From Brevibacillus porteri (GTDB taxonomy: Bacteria > Bacillota > Bacilli > Brevibacillales > Brevibacillaceae): a stretch of 64,000 nucleotides of DNA. Positions 35,585-43,990 of this stretch are shown here, piece by piece. The notes beneath the pieces are model-generated. The model had not been told where the DNA came from, did not search any database, and saw nothing but the letters and a program-made list of their open reading frames with translations. Each line of letters opens with the position of its first letter. The first letter of the stretch is position 1. Made by a program: the position numbers and the translations under genes. The stretch lies in contig NZ_PXZO01000027.1 of NCBI RefSeq assembly GCF_003013475.1, positions 62,001 through 126,000 on the forward strand, given 5' to 3'.

Positions 35585-37237
35585 CTATTTGATTTCAAAC
35601 GGTACTTCCCAATTCACGTCGTGCTCCACCGTATATTCAGGATAGGAAATTGTGAGCTTTTTCGGTGCTTGCTCCAATTTCGGAATGACCAGCTCGCCTT
35701 TGACCAGTACGCGTCCTTCTTTATCTCTAGTGCTTTCTGGTCTCAATGTCGCATAGTAAACCTTCCCATTTTCATCCTTTACATACCAATATTTGATGGA
35801 GACCATATCTTTTCCTAGTATACCCTCTACAGTTATCACAGCCTTACCTTTTTCCTCCCCGCTAGCAGGTGTCCACGAAAAAGAGGAAAATGTAAACGAA
35901 CTGCCTGTCTCATCCTTGAAAGTCGCTGCCTTCTTGTTTAAGTCTTCTGGAATAAGGTCGAATTTGGGAGAAGCCAGTTTGTTCTCATAAACTTTTTGGA
36001 GCTGAAACTTTAACTTTTGTTCACCCTGTAGCGGGCCAAATGTATGCCACCACTTCATGATATCGCCTTCTTGTTTACTGGACAGTCCAGAGACGTAAAG
36101 AACATTTTTCTTTTTCGCAATTCCTTCATCTAATACAAACATATCCCGAGCTGCCACGACCTCACCTTTCTCGTTGGTAATTTCGTACGCGATATCACCT
36201 CCTGATAAAGTAGGTTCGACTTTTTTGTTTGTGATGTGGACTCCTCCCGGATGATCCTTATCATACATGAGCACTGCCCGTTCAAACTCTACGTAAGCTG
36301 ATTTTGGAACCGTTGAATCCAGCATAACCCGTGTCGCACTTGGGGAAAATTCGATTTGTTTCAGTTTAAGCTCAAGCCCTTGTGGTGATTGATACACGGC
36401 GTCTTTGAACGCAACCGTTTTGGTCGCTTCTTTCGCTTTCTTCATATCGACCGGAATTTCCAAGTCCCACTTCCCTGTCTTGCCTTCGATGTCTGTTGGT
36501 ACGATTTTCAAGGTTAGTTGGTCAGGAGTAGCCTCCGCCGATTCGAAAATATCGTTCAAGCTCACCTCAGTGATGAAAAACTGCCCATGATTTCTCCCAG
36601 ACTCCTCTCTTCCATCCTCCGCCAACCAATCTTTTCCCTTCGAATCAATTAACTGAAGCTTCATAGAGTGGTCTTCTATCTGCTTGCCATTCTGGTCGTA
36701 CATATCAAAGATAAATGCAATCCTCATGGAGTCAGCCATCAGTTCTTTTGCTTCGAAAGTAATTCCTTGATCCGTTACCTTTTGCTCCAGCTTTTGGACA
36801 AGCCCTTTATGGACGGCATTTTTCATGCCGCTATCCGCATCCTTTTCAATCTGGAACAAGCTGTTCACATAATTCGCAAACGTCGGTGATACAACCGTTC
36901 CTGTCACTACTAACGCCGTAAGTCCTGCTACTACCAGTCCTGTCTTCTTCACAATATCCCAGCCCCTTTGTCTTCTGGTTCGGGAGGAGTGCTTCCGTGC
37001 AGTGCGTACGGGAACTGTTTCGAACAGTTTACTCATGACCTCATCCGTAAACGTATCGGGTACAGGAACCTCCGGATAGGCGGAAAATTCCTCTTCCAGC
37101 ATGTGATCTATCCACTCTTGCAGCTTTCTTTGGCATTGTGGGCATTGTTCTGCGTGCTGCTCTAATCCTTTGCTTTCGGAAGGGGAGATCTCGCCATTTT
37201 CATAGAGCTTCCATTGATTAAACATGAAGCATGTCAT
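35585..37237 (-). CDS. DUF4179 anti-sigma factor, copy 2
   Basis: 550 aa. Same plan as copy 1: N-terminal zinc-binding domain (QHAEQCPQC), basic RRQRGWDIVKK, one membrane helix, long extracytoplasmic domain with KVTDQGITFEAKELMADSMR. ATG at 37237 is chosen because it aligns with the copy 1 start. The membrane part is nearly unchanged while the C-terminal sensor part has drifted, suggesting different signals. Confidence 0.9.
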   Translation of the reverse strand: MTCFMFNQWKLYENGEISPSESKGLEQHAEQCPQCQRKLQEWIDHMLEEEFSAYPEVPVPDTFTDEVMSKLFETVPVRTARKHSSRTRRQRGWDIVKKTGLVVAGLTALVVTGTVVSPTFANYVNSLFQIEKDADSGMKNAVHKGLVQKLEQKVTDQGITFEAKELMADSMRIAFIFDMYDQNGKQIEDHSMKLQLIDSKGKDWLAEDGREESGRNHGQFFITEVSLNDIFESAEATPDQLTLKIVPTDIEGKTGKWDLEIPVDMKKAKEATKTVAFKDAVYQSPQGLELKLKQIEFSPSATRVMLDSTVPKSAYVEFERAVLMYDKDHPGGVHITNKKVEPTLSGGDIAYEITNEKGEVVAARDMFVLDEGIAKKKNVLYVSGLSSKQEGDIMKWWHTFGPLQGEQKLKFQLQKVYENKLASPKFDLIPEDLNKKAATFKDETGSSFTFSSFSWTPASGEEKGKAVITVEGILGKDMVSIKYWYVKDENGKVYYATLRPESTRDKEGRVLVKGELVIPKLEQAPKKLTISYPEYTVEHDVNWEVPFEIK

Positions 37238-37784
37238 AAACATCTCCCCCTCCCATCGTTTTCGTCAGGCTCTTCTTCATCTCTTTACGAGCACGGAACA
37301 AGCGCATTTGAACAGCACTCTCCGTAAGAGACAGTCGCTCGCTGATTTCCCGATACGACAGACGCTTCAAGTAATGCAGGACGAACACCTCGCGATACTC
37401 CTCATCCAGCAGCATGATACTGCGCTCCAGCTGGGCGTCCCGCTCCTTTTTTAACAGGGCGGTTTCTGGTGTCTCTGGATCAACGATCTGTTCCTCTACG
37501 ATAGCGGTCTGCTCCGTCCTTTTGCGTCTTCTTATTTCATCGAGACAATGATTGCTCGCGATTCGATACAGCCATGAAGAAAACTTGTGCTCAGGCCGAT
37601 AGTCTTTCAATAGGTAAAAGGTTTTGGTAAACACGTCTTGAGCCAAATCCTGTGCGTCAGGCATGTTACCGATCATTTTGTACAAGTATGTAACGATCTT
37701 GCCCTTGTACCTGTCGATAATCTGACTGTACAGCTGATGATTGCCAGCCAGGATTTGCTCGATCAATTCCCGATCGTCCGGCAT
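37218..37784 (-). CDS. ECF-type RNA polymerase sigma factor, copy 2
   Basis: 188 aa. Region 2 (YLYKMIGNMPDAQDLAQDVF, HKFSSWLYRIASNHCLDEIR) and region 4 (LKRLSYREISERLSLTESAV). GGAGGAG precedes the ATG. Overlaps its anti-sigma gene by 20 bases, as in copy 1. Differences from copy 1 are concentrated in the linker between regions 2 and 4. Confidence 0.95.
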   Translation of the reverse strand: MPDDRELIEQILAGNHQLYSQIIDRYKGKIVTYLYKMIGNMPDAQDLAQDVFTKTFYLLKDYRPEHKFSSWLYRIASNHCLDEIRRRKRTEQTAIVEEQIVDPETPETALLKKERDAQLERSIMLLDEEYREVFVLHYLKRLSYREISERLSLTESAVQMRLFRARKEMKKSLTKTMGGGDVYDMLHV

Positions 37785-37820
37785 TTCTACTACTCCTCCA
37801 TCTATAACCGACCAGCCTTT

Positions 37821-37890
37821 GGGGAATGCTGCGCAGCTTCCGTTTTGGTTGATTCACAACTAATACGCACGGGCTGGAAAATCCTTTCTC
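37821..37890 (-). promoter_or_regulatory. Conserved block upstream of sigma copy 2
   Basis: Same block as at 35426-35496, located 37-106 bases before the sigma start. Conservation of a non-coding stretch between duplicated units points to a shared promoter recognised by one or both sigma factors. Confidence 0.6.
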
Positions 37891-37906
37891 GTTATTTTGG
37901 AAAATT

Positions 37907-39238
37907 TTATTTTCCTGTCAAAAAAGGTACCGCAAAGCTCACATCGCGATGCTCCTTCAACATACTGTCAAAGGTGATCGTCATTTGCTTCGGCAAGGAT
38001 TTCATCTCCTCGATTTCCAAATTCCCGCTTACTTTCATCCGTCCATTTTGATTGGCGGATTCCTCGACATGGTATACCGCACTGTACTCTTTGCCCTTTT
38101 CGTCCGTCACGTACCATGTATCAAACGGGAAGATTCCCACAACTCCTTCCGCTAGCGTCCCCTCAAACTCGATGTTGTGGCGATCCTCTCTGCTTCCATT
38201 AGATACCTTGTGAAACGTGAAGCGAGTCCCATTCTTTTCTGCTGTAACTGGTTTTGCTCCCACACTGGCAGGGTCCAGTTTTACGCTGAATCCTGGCTCT
38301 TCCTCTGTATAAACAGCATGCAGCTTAAAGGTTAGACCATTCGATTCTTTCAGGTCGTGGAAGTAATGAAATTGTCGCAGCCCTTTTTCCACTGGAGCAT
38401 ACTCGCGCCATTTCATCGTATTGATTACGTTTTTCTGAACGCTCTCATCATGGATAGCGACTGCAGAGTCCCATGCGCCAAGGACGACTCCCTTTTCATT
38501 GACAAGCTGATAGCTGAAGTCCTTGTTATTCGAATCAATCACCACTTCTGTTCCACTAGGTGCAAAGGTAATCTCTCGCAAATCAAACTGAAATCCTTGG
38601 GGAGAGGTATAGGACTGATTGACAGCCACTGTTTTCGTCGCAGCTTTTGCTTTTTTCAAGTTCACGGGTACTGACAGCTGCCAGTTGCCTTTGGTACTGC
38701 CCATCTTTTTCATGTGGAACTCTACGACCAGCTCGTCCGGCAGCTTGTTCCCATCGTCAAAATAGCTTCTGAGCTCGTGTTCAAACAGGATATAATCGCC
38801 TATCTGGTTTGTTTTCCACGACACTTGATTGGGGGATGAGCTATGTAAAACCTTGCCCGCTTTATCCTTGATCGTGATTTCTTGATATTCATGGGTGGGG
38901 GCGTGGAAATTATCCCAATACACATCTGTTGCCTTGCCGTCTTTGTCTTTTACCCCGGCGATGATACTGATGCGAAGCGGGTCTGCCAGAACCTCTTTTG
39001 CTTCCAAGGTAAAGCCTTGATCGGTCACTTTCAGATCAAGCCGCTGGGCAAATCCTTTTTGAACGGCTTGCAAAATTCCAGGATCTCCAGCCTTTTGCGA
39101 GACAAACAAGCTAGTATTCACAGACGGTGCTGCATTCACCATTACTGCCGGACTACTTGTGAAAAACACCGGGGACACGAGGATTCCCGTTGATACAACG
39201 ACTGCCAATGCTGCCACACATAACGCCATCTTTTTCAT
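37907..39238 (-). CDS. Orphan secreted DUF4179-like protein
   Basis: 443 aa. Starts with a signal peptide or membrane anchor (MKKMALCVAALAVVVSTGIL) and has no zinc anti-sigma domain. The rest parallels the outer domains of the two anti-sigma factors: GILQAVQKGFAQRLDLKVTD, QGFTLEAKEVLADPLRISI, LKKAKAATKTVAVNQSYTSP, QGFQFDLREITFAPSGTEV. It sits directly upstream of sigma copy 2 and points the same way. It could compete for the same signal or be a regulon member (inference). Confidence 0.8.
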   Translation of the reverse strand: MKKMALCVAALAVVVSTGILVSPVFFTSSPAVMVNAAPSVNTSLFVSQKAGDPGILQAVQKGFAQRLDLKVTDQGFTLEAKEVLADPLRISIIAGVKDKDGKATDVYWDNFHAPTHEYQEITIKDKAGKVLHSSSPNQVSWKTNQIGDYILFEHELRSYFDDGNKLPDELVVEFHMKKMGSTKGNWQLSVPVNLKKAKAATKTVAVNQSYTSPQGFQFDLREITFAPSGTEVVIDSNNKDFSYQLVNEKGVVLGAWDSAVAIHDESVQKNVINTMKWREYAPVEKGLRQFHYFHDLKESNGLTFKLHAVYTEEEPGFSVKLDPASVGAKPVTAEKNGTRFTFHKVSNGSREDRHNIEFEGTLAEGVVGIFPFDTWYVTDEKGKEYSAVYHVEESANQNGRMKVSGNLEIEEMKSLPKQMTITFDSMLKEHRDVSFAVPFLTGK

Positions 39239-39314
39239 AACTGCTCCACTCCTTGTTTTCCTAGATTCACTTTATATTCACGAGAAACAATCGTTCGGTT
39301 CACGAGGAGCACGC

Positions 39315-39359
39315 AAAAAAAGAGCCCGACAGCCTGAACGAATCAGGATTACCGAGCTC
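39315..39359 (-). terminator. Terminator after the arginase-family gene
   Basis: Minus-strand hairpin GAGCTCGG...TCGGGCTC with inner CCTGA/TCAGG pairs and T7 tail. Confidence 0.85.
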
Positions 39360-39395
39360 ACTTTCTATCGAATTGATTTCATAGATGGGAGGGCT

Positions 39396-40238
39396 TTACG
39401 CACGTGCAGCTAGTGCCTGAGCGAGCAACTCTACCAGTTTCCTTGCATACTCGCCAGTGGTATCCCTTGCCCCTGAGAATTCCGTCACTTCCATACTTGT
39501 CACGCGCGCATCTCGCAAGACAGTTTCCAGTAATGCCTCTGCTTCGGACAGCGACAACCCCATCTCACTTGGCGAATAGGCAGCTGCCATCGCGTCTTTG
39601 TGCATGATATCTACGTCGAAATGAACGAGGATTTTCGCATCCGGCGGGATCGATTGGAGCATATGAGAGACTCGCTCCTCTATGCTTCCTTCTGTGAGCT
39701 GGGACAAGGTCATGATCTCTACGCCAAACGTCTCCGCAGGCATCTGCTGACAGCCGACCAGGCGGATTCGCTCTGCATCCCAGCCGCTTGGTTCGATCCA
39801 TTGTCCGCGATCCTTAAGTAAAAACCACAATCCCATCCCTGCTGCCCCAATACAGCGGGAAGCCGATGGCACTACTGCATCCAGATGACCGTCAAGCACC
39901 AGCAGATACGCTTTCTCTTGATGAATAGCCCGATGAGCCTGCGCCGTTGCAACGACCAAACTGCAATCGCCGCCGAGCATCAAGACAAAGTCGTCTGTAT
40001 TGAGCCACTCTTGCGCGTCCTTTTGCAGCACATCCCAAAGCATACGAGGAGCCGGCCAATTACGAACCGGTGGAATATTATGGCGCGGCAAATCATCGGG
40101 AAGATGCAGATTACCTACATCCTGCACATCCAAGCCATGCTGCTGCAACTGCTCGATCAATCCTGCTGTACGAAGCGCGTCCGGAGCTAATTCTGTACCA
40201 GAGACATATGCTCCTGTGAAATGCGGGATACCAGCCAC
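39396..40238 (-). CDS. Arginase-family protein with altered metal site
   Basis: 280 aa. The arginase/agmatinase fold is seen from LMLGGDCSLV, LVLDGHLDAVVPS, LVHFDVDIMH and MEVTEFSGARD. The second and third metal motifs are present, but the first, normally GGDHS, reads GGDCS, replacing a metal-binding His by Cys. Start is uncertain: GTG 40238 has its best ribosome site (GGGAGGG) 19 bases away, and the frame upstream continues FINVK without ATG. It is last in the kdp direction, 62 bases after a hypothetical gene. Whether it hydrolyses arginine is open. Confidence 0.8.
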   Translation of the reverse strand: MAGIPHFTGAYVSGTELAPDALRTAGLIEQLQQHGLDVQDVGNLHLPDDLPRHNIPPVRNWPAPRMLWDVLQKDAQEWLNTDDFVLMLGGDCSLVVATAQAHRAIHQEKAYLLVLDGHLDAVVPSASRCIGAAGMGLWFLLKDRGQWIEPSGWDAERIRLVGCQQMPAETFGVEIMTLSQLTEGSIEERVSHMLQSIPPDAKILVHFDVDIMHKDAMAAAYSPSEMGLSLSEAEALLETVLRDARVTSMEVTEFSGARDTTGEYARKLVELLAQALAARA

Positions 40239-40300
40239 TTTTACGTTTATAAACAGTCCCTCCCAAGGAAATTCATCGTATGAACATCCCTAAAAGTATA

Positions 40301-41029
40301 TCACAGCTTCGTTTGCAATAATTGGATGAGATCACTGACAGACGGCTGTAACCAACGATCTGGCATGGATGCTTTTTCCCCGCGTAGCAATTGGCAAGCA
40401 AGCGCATTCGGATGGACATCTGCACTTAAGAAATACACTTGGTTTACAGGTTGCGGGAGTGCGTCCATGACTTCTACATATTTGTTGACATACACTTGCA
40501 ACGCATCCCGATAGGCTGGAGTGGTTAGTGCCGCGCCACACCACACGTCAATTCCAGTCAACGCCTTGGCATGGGCTGCATCCAAGCTTTTTGCGAGCGA
40601 GCAGACAACGAACAACAGCTTCTCTGGCGCCAGCTTGAATCGCTTCTGATACTGTTTGGCAAAACGGGCAAGTGTCGCATTCCAAGACGGCGTATCGTAG
40701 CTGCCGAGATCAGGGATGCATTTGAGTGCTCCTACCAGTTGTTCGTCTTTTTTCATAAACAACAGACCATCGATCACTTGAAACGAAAGCCCGGCTAATT
40801 GCCCAGACAAAAACTCACCCACCCGCTCATGCATGACGCGAGAGATTCGCTGTGAGGATTTGCGCTTTAGCTTTTGCCGTATGCGCACCTCTTCTTCCTC
40901 CAGGTAGACCCGTATCAGCCTGGAAAACAAATCTGCCTCCGTAGTTGGCTCTAGTATCAGGCACTCCAAACGGCTATAGGCGTCTGCCACGCTTTGGTCC
41001 CATTGCCCTTCTTTTTCTGTGCCCATCAT
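40301..41029 (-). CDS. Unknown protein encoded next to kdpD
   Basis: 242 aa, soluble, helical N-terminal half rich in Glu, Arg and Lys, then a mixed alpha/beta half (KLLFVVCSLAKSLDAAHAKA, QVYFLSADVHPNALACQLL). Not recognised. It starts nine bases after the kdpD stop behind GGGAGGT, so it is very likely translated from the kdp transcript. A role in K+ or c-di-AMP signalling is only suggested by position. Confidence 0.7.
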   Translation of the reverse strand: MMGTEKEGQWDQSVADAYSRLECLILEPTTEADLFSRLIRVYLEEEEVRIRQKLKRKSSQRISRVMHERVGEFLSGQLAGLSFQVIDGLLFMKKDEQLVGALKCIPDLGSYDTPSWNATLARFAKQYQKRFKLAPEKLLFVVCSLAKSLDAAHAKALTGIDVWCGAALTTPAYRDALQVYVNKYVEVMDALPQPVNQVYFLSADVHPNALACQLLRGEKASMPDRWLQPSVSDLIQLLQTKL

Positions 41030-41038
41030 TAACCTCCC

Positions 41039-43369
41039 TCACATCATATCGGGTGCGTGATCGGCCACGACCAGCACATCCATGTGTCGGACCTCCCGCA
41101 ATAATCGCTGGATGACCGAACCCTCGAGAATTTCCTTCCAGCGAGTTCGCGCCGACTGCCCGATGACGACCTGTGTCGTTCCTTTTTCGTTCATATGCCA
41201 AACCAGCTTGGTGAAAACCTTGCGTCGGGAAGGAGCTTCGTATCGTTCGAAACGACCTCCGAGCCGCTCTGTTAGTGCCTTCAGCTTCGCCAGCTGTGTC
41301 TCTTCCTCTTCTGTCAGCGACGGATGATCCTGCACGTAAGCGACATGCCAGGACGCCTTCAACCGATACGCAATGCGGAACCCTCGGCGAATCAATCGTT
41401 CACTGTCTGCGCGCAAATTCACACAGACAAAAATGACTTCCTGCTGCCGCCAAGGCCCGCGCAACGTTCGTCGCTCCCACGCCTCCAAGCGTTCATCGAC
41501 ATCGTCAGCAACTTCACGCAAGGCCAGTTCTCTTAATGCGATCAAATTCCCTGTTTTGAAAAAGTTGGTCAGCGACTGCTCCACCTTTTCCAACGCGTAA
41601 ATATTGCCCTCTCGCATCCGCTGACGTAGTGCTTTCGGTGAAATATCAATCAGCTCTACCTCATCTGCCTGATGCAGAATATGGTCCGGCACCGTCTCTC
41701 GCACGCGGATTCCCGTGATTTGCTCGACGCTGTCGTTCAAGCTCTCGAGGTGCTGAATATTCATCGTGGATATGACGGAAATACCCGCAGCCAAAATCTT
41801 CTCGACATCGTGATATCGCTTCTCATAGGCACTCCCCGGCACATTCGTATGTGCCAGCTCATCTACCAATACGACCTCCGGATTTCGCCGAATAATTTCG
41901 TCCGTGTCCATTTCTTCGAGCGTCACGTTTTTGTATGGAATGCGCTTGCGCGGGATAAGAGGAAGTCCCCCTACCTGCTCAATGGTTTCTTTTCGTCCAT
42001 GCGTTTCCAAAAGCCCAATCACCACGTCAATGCCATTTTCGGCGAGCTCGTTTCCTTCTCTCAGCATTGTGTACGTCTTACCGACACCAGGTGCGGCTCC
42101 TACATATACTTTTAGCGTCCCACGCTTGATTTTCCCGATTTCCTCCTGCATCTCCTCATCGGAGAGGCGGCGGTACGGATTGGCCGTTACCGCTTGTTCT
42201 CGCTTGGTCGGCATGACGCGCTCACCGTCCCGCTCAGAACGATCTGCCACGATCAAGATATCGATATTTTTCGTTTGCCGAAGAATCTTATGAACGATGG
42301 AGCCATACCATATCTCTTCCCAGCGCGTACGCTTGGACTGCCCCATGACGATTCGGGTCACATTATTCTCCATCGCATAAGCGACGAGCTCGTTTGCTAC
42401 GTCTTTTTCACGTGCAAGCATCTGCTCTTCAAAGGTACCTCCGACTTTGTCCACGAGCTTTCCGATGGATCTCTTAAAAGTCGCTTCTTCCTTCGTCAAC
42501 TTCTTAGATAAAGGGAGAAAACAGACGACCAAGAGCTCTCCGCCGAGTCTCTTGGCAACCTGTTGTCCGCGCCGAACCAATATCGAGCCGTTCCAATGAT
42601 ACTGGGCAGAAACCAGCACCTTCTCTGTGGCTCCTGAAGCCCCCACCATGCCGTGCTTCTCCCGATAATCCTCCAAATCCTCGTTTACGCCCGTAGCAAC
42701 AAAACGCAGCGCGAGTTCCCGCAGCATATGCAGATTGTCTCTGCGAAACAACGGATGCTTGGTTCGAGTCGGGTTGCGATCGTCTTCTTGCAGCCGTTTC
42801 AGGATGGCTTCTGGCGTAACATCGAGCAGCTTCACCTCGTCTGCCATGGCAAGCGTATCTTCCGGGACACACTGGTCGATCCGTACCTCTGCCTTCGTCA
42901 GTCGCTCTGCCATTTCTTTCATCCCGGCCAATTCGTAAATGTTTACCGTCGCTATCACACTAATATTGTGGTTCAGCAAATACTGAACATCGTCCAAGCT
43001 GGTTGGTCGCGGGGCATCTGGACGATTGCGATGAGCCAAACCGTCTACGAGCACGACTTCCGGATCTCGTTCGATAATGGTTGCAACGTCCAGATCATGT
43101 CTCGCTTCCCCGAGAGAATACCAGATGATTGGCTGGATTTGTTCCAAGCCCTCCCGCTTTTGCGCCAGCTTGGGATGAGTGGCCTCACCTGAGCCAGCTA
43201 CAACCACATCAATCCCTTTTTTCTTAAGCGTCTGCCCTTCCATTAGCAAGTGATAGGTTTTCCCTGAACCACTGACTGCCCCCAGAATGATTTTCAGCCT
43301 GCCCCGGTGCATTCTGGAGATGGACTGCAAGATTTCCTCCGGGGACTTTCGCCGAAACTGCTCTACCAT
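41039..43369 (-). CDS. kdpD: Tandem-duplicated KdpD N-terminal sensor, no kinase
   Basis: 776 aa made of two full KdpD-N plus universal-stress (USP) units. Unit 1: Walker A GAVSGSGKT at 30-38, VDGLAHRN at 108-115, USP about 250-376. Unit 2: consensus GAAPGVGKT at 424-432, VDELAHTN at 502-509, USP about 645-770. No DUF4118 membrane domain, no His box and no ATPase domain follow, and no kdpE is nearby. Unit 1 has drifted from consensus, unit 2 has not. In other Firmicutes the KdpD USP domain binds c-di-AMP. It starts 21 bases after kdpC. Probably a post-transcriptional or protein-level regulator of Kdp. Confidence 0.92.
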   Translation of the reverse strand: MVEQFRRKSPEEILQSISRMHRGRLKIILGAVSGSGKTYHLLMEGQTLKKKGIDVVVAGSGEATHPKLAQKREGLEQIQPIIWYSLGEARHDLDVATIIERDPEVVLVDGLAHRNRPDAPRPTSLDDVQYLLNHNISVIATVNIYELAGMKEMAERLTKAEVRIDQCVPEDTLAMADEVKLLDVTPEAILKRLQEDDRNPTRTKHPLFRRDNLHMLRELALRFVATGVNEDLEDYREKHGMVGASGATEKVLVSAQYHWNGSILVRRGQQVAKRLGGELLVVCFLPLSKKLTKEEATFKRSIGKLVDKVGGTFEEQMLAREKDVANELVAYAMENNVTRIVMGQSKRTRWEEIWYGSIVHKILRQTKNIDILIVADRSERDGERVMPTKREQAVTANPYRRLSDEEMQEEIGKIKRGTLKVYVGAAPGVGKTYTMLREGNELAENGIDVVIGLLETHGRKETIEQVGGLPLIPRKRIPYKNVTLEEMDTDEIIRRNPEVVLVDELAHTNVPGSAYEKRYHDVEKILAAGISVISTMNIQHLESLNDSVEQITGIRVRETVPDHILHQADEVELIDISPKALRQRMREGNIYALEKVEQSLTNFFKTGNLIALRELALREVADDVDERLEAWERRTLRGPWRQQEVIFVCVNLRADSERLIRRGFRIAYRLKASWHVAYVQDHPSLTEEEETQLAKLKALTERLGGRFERYEAPSRRKVFTKLVWHMNEKGTTQVVIGQSARTRWKEILEGSVIQRLLREVRHMDVLVVADHAPDMM

Positions 43370-43390
43370 CTCGCAGCCCTCCTTCTATCT

Positions 43391-43954
43391 TTACTTCTTC
43401 AATTCGTCCAAGGCCAAATTTAGCTTCACCACATTGACACGCGGCTCCCCAAAAACACCCAAGCTTCTTCCGTCTGTATTGGCTTCAATCAGTGCCTGTA
43501 GTTGTACCGGTTCGAGATTGCGCGCCTTGGCTACACGCGCTACTTGTATCTGGGCAGCTTTTGGCGAGATATGCGGGTCCAAACCGGAAGCGGAATTGGT
43601 CAACAAATCAGCCGGGATGTCTTCCTGCTTCACGCCAGGATTCGCTGCTAGAAATGCGGCGATATCCTTTTGCGTACGTTCGATCAGGGCTGGGTTGGAT
43701 GGTGCGTAGTTGTTCGAGCCAGAGCCTGACGCATTGTTATCAATAGAAGAAATGCGTCCCCAGAAGTACTTCGGATCGGTGAAGGTTTGCCCAATCAGCT
43801 CGGAGCCGACCACCTTGCCGCTCGCATCGGTGATGAGACTACCACTTGCTTGCGCAGGCATGATAACCTGTGCAACCCCTGTCATCGCCAGCGGGTAGGC
43901 AATGCCGCAAATCAGCAGCAAAACGAGGCTGAGACGCAAATTTTTCAATATCAT
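43391..43954 (-). CDS. kdpC: K+-transporting ATPase subunit C
   Basis: 187 aa. One N-terminal membrane helix and the periplasmic-side KdpC domain with GSELIGQTFTDPKYFWGRIS, SNYAPSNPALIERTQKDI and SGLDPHISPKAAQIQVARVA. It stabilises the KdpA-KdpB complex. Located between kdpB and kdpD. Confidence 0.97.
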   Translation of the reverse strand: MILKNLRLSLVLLLICGIAYPLAMTGVAQVIMPAQASGSLITDASGKVVGSELIGQTFTDPKYFWGRISSIDNNASGSGSNNYAPSNPALIERTQKDIAAFLAANPGVKQEDIPADLLTNSASGLDPHISPKAAQIQVARVAKARNLEPVQLQALIEANTDGRSLGVFGEPRVNVVKLNLALDELKK

Positions 43955-43990
43955 ATCGGTTCACCTGAGCTTTCTTTTTTTCAATATGAG

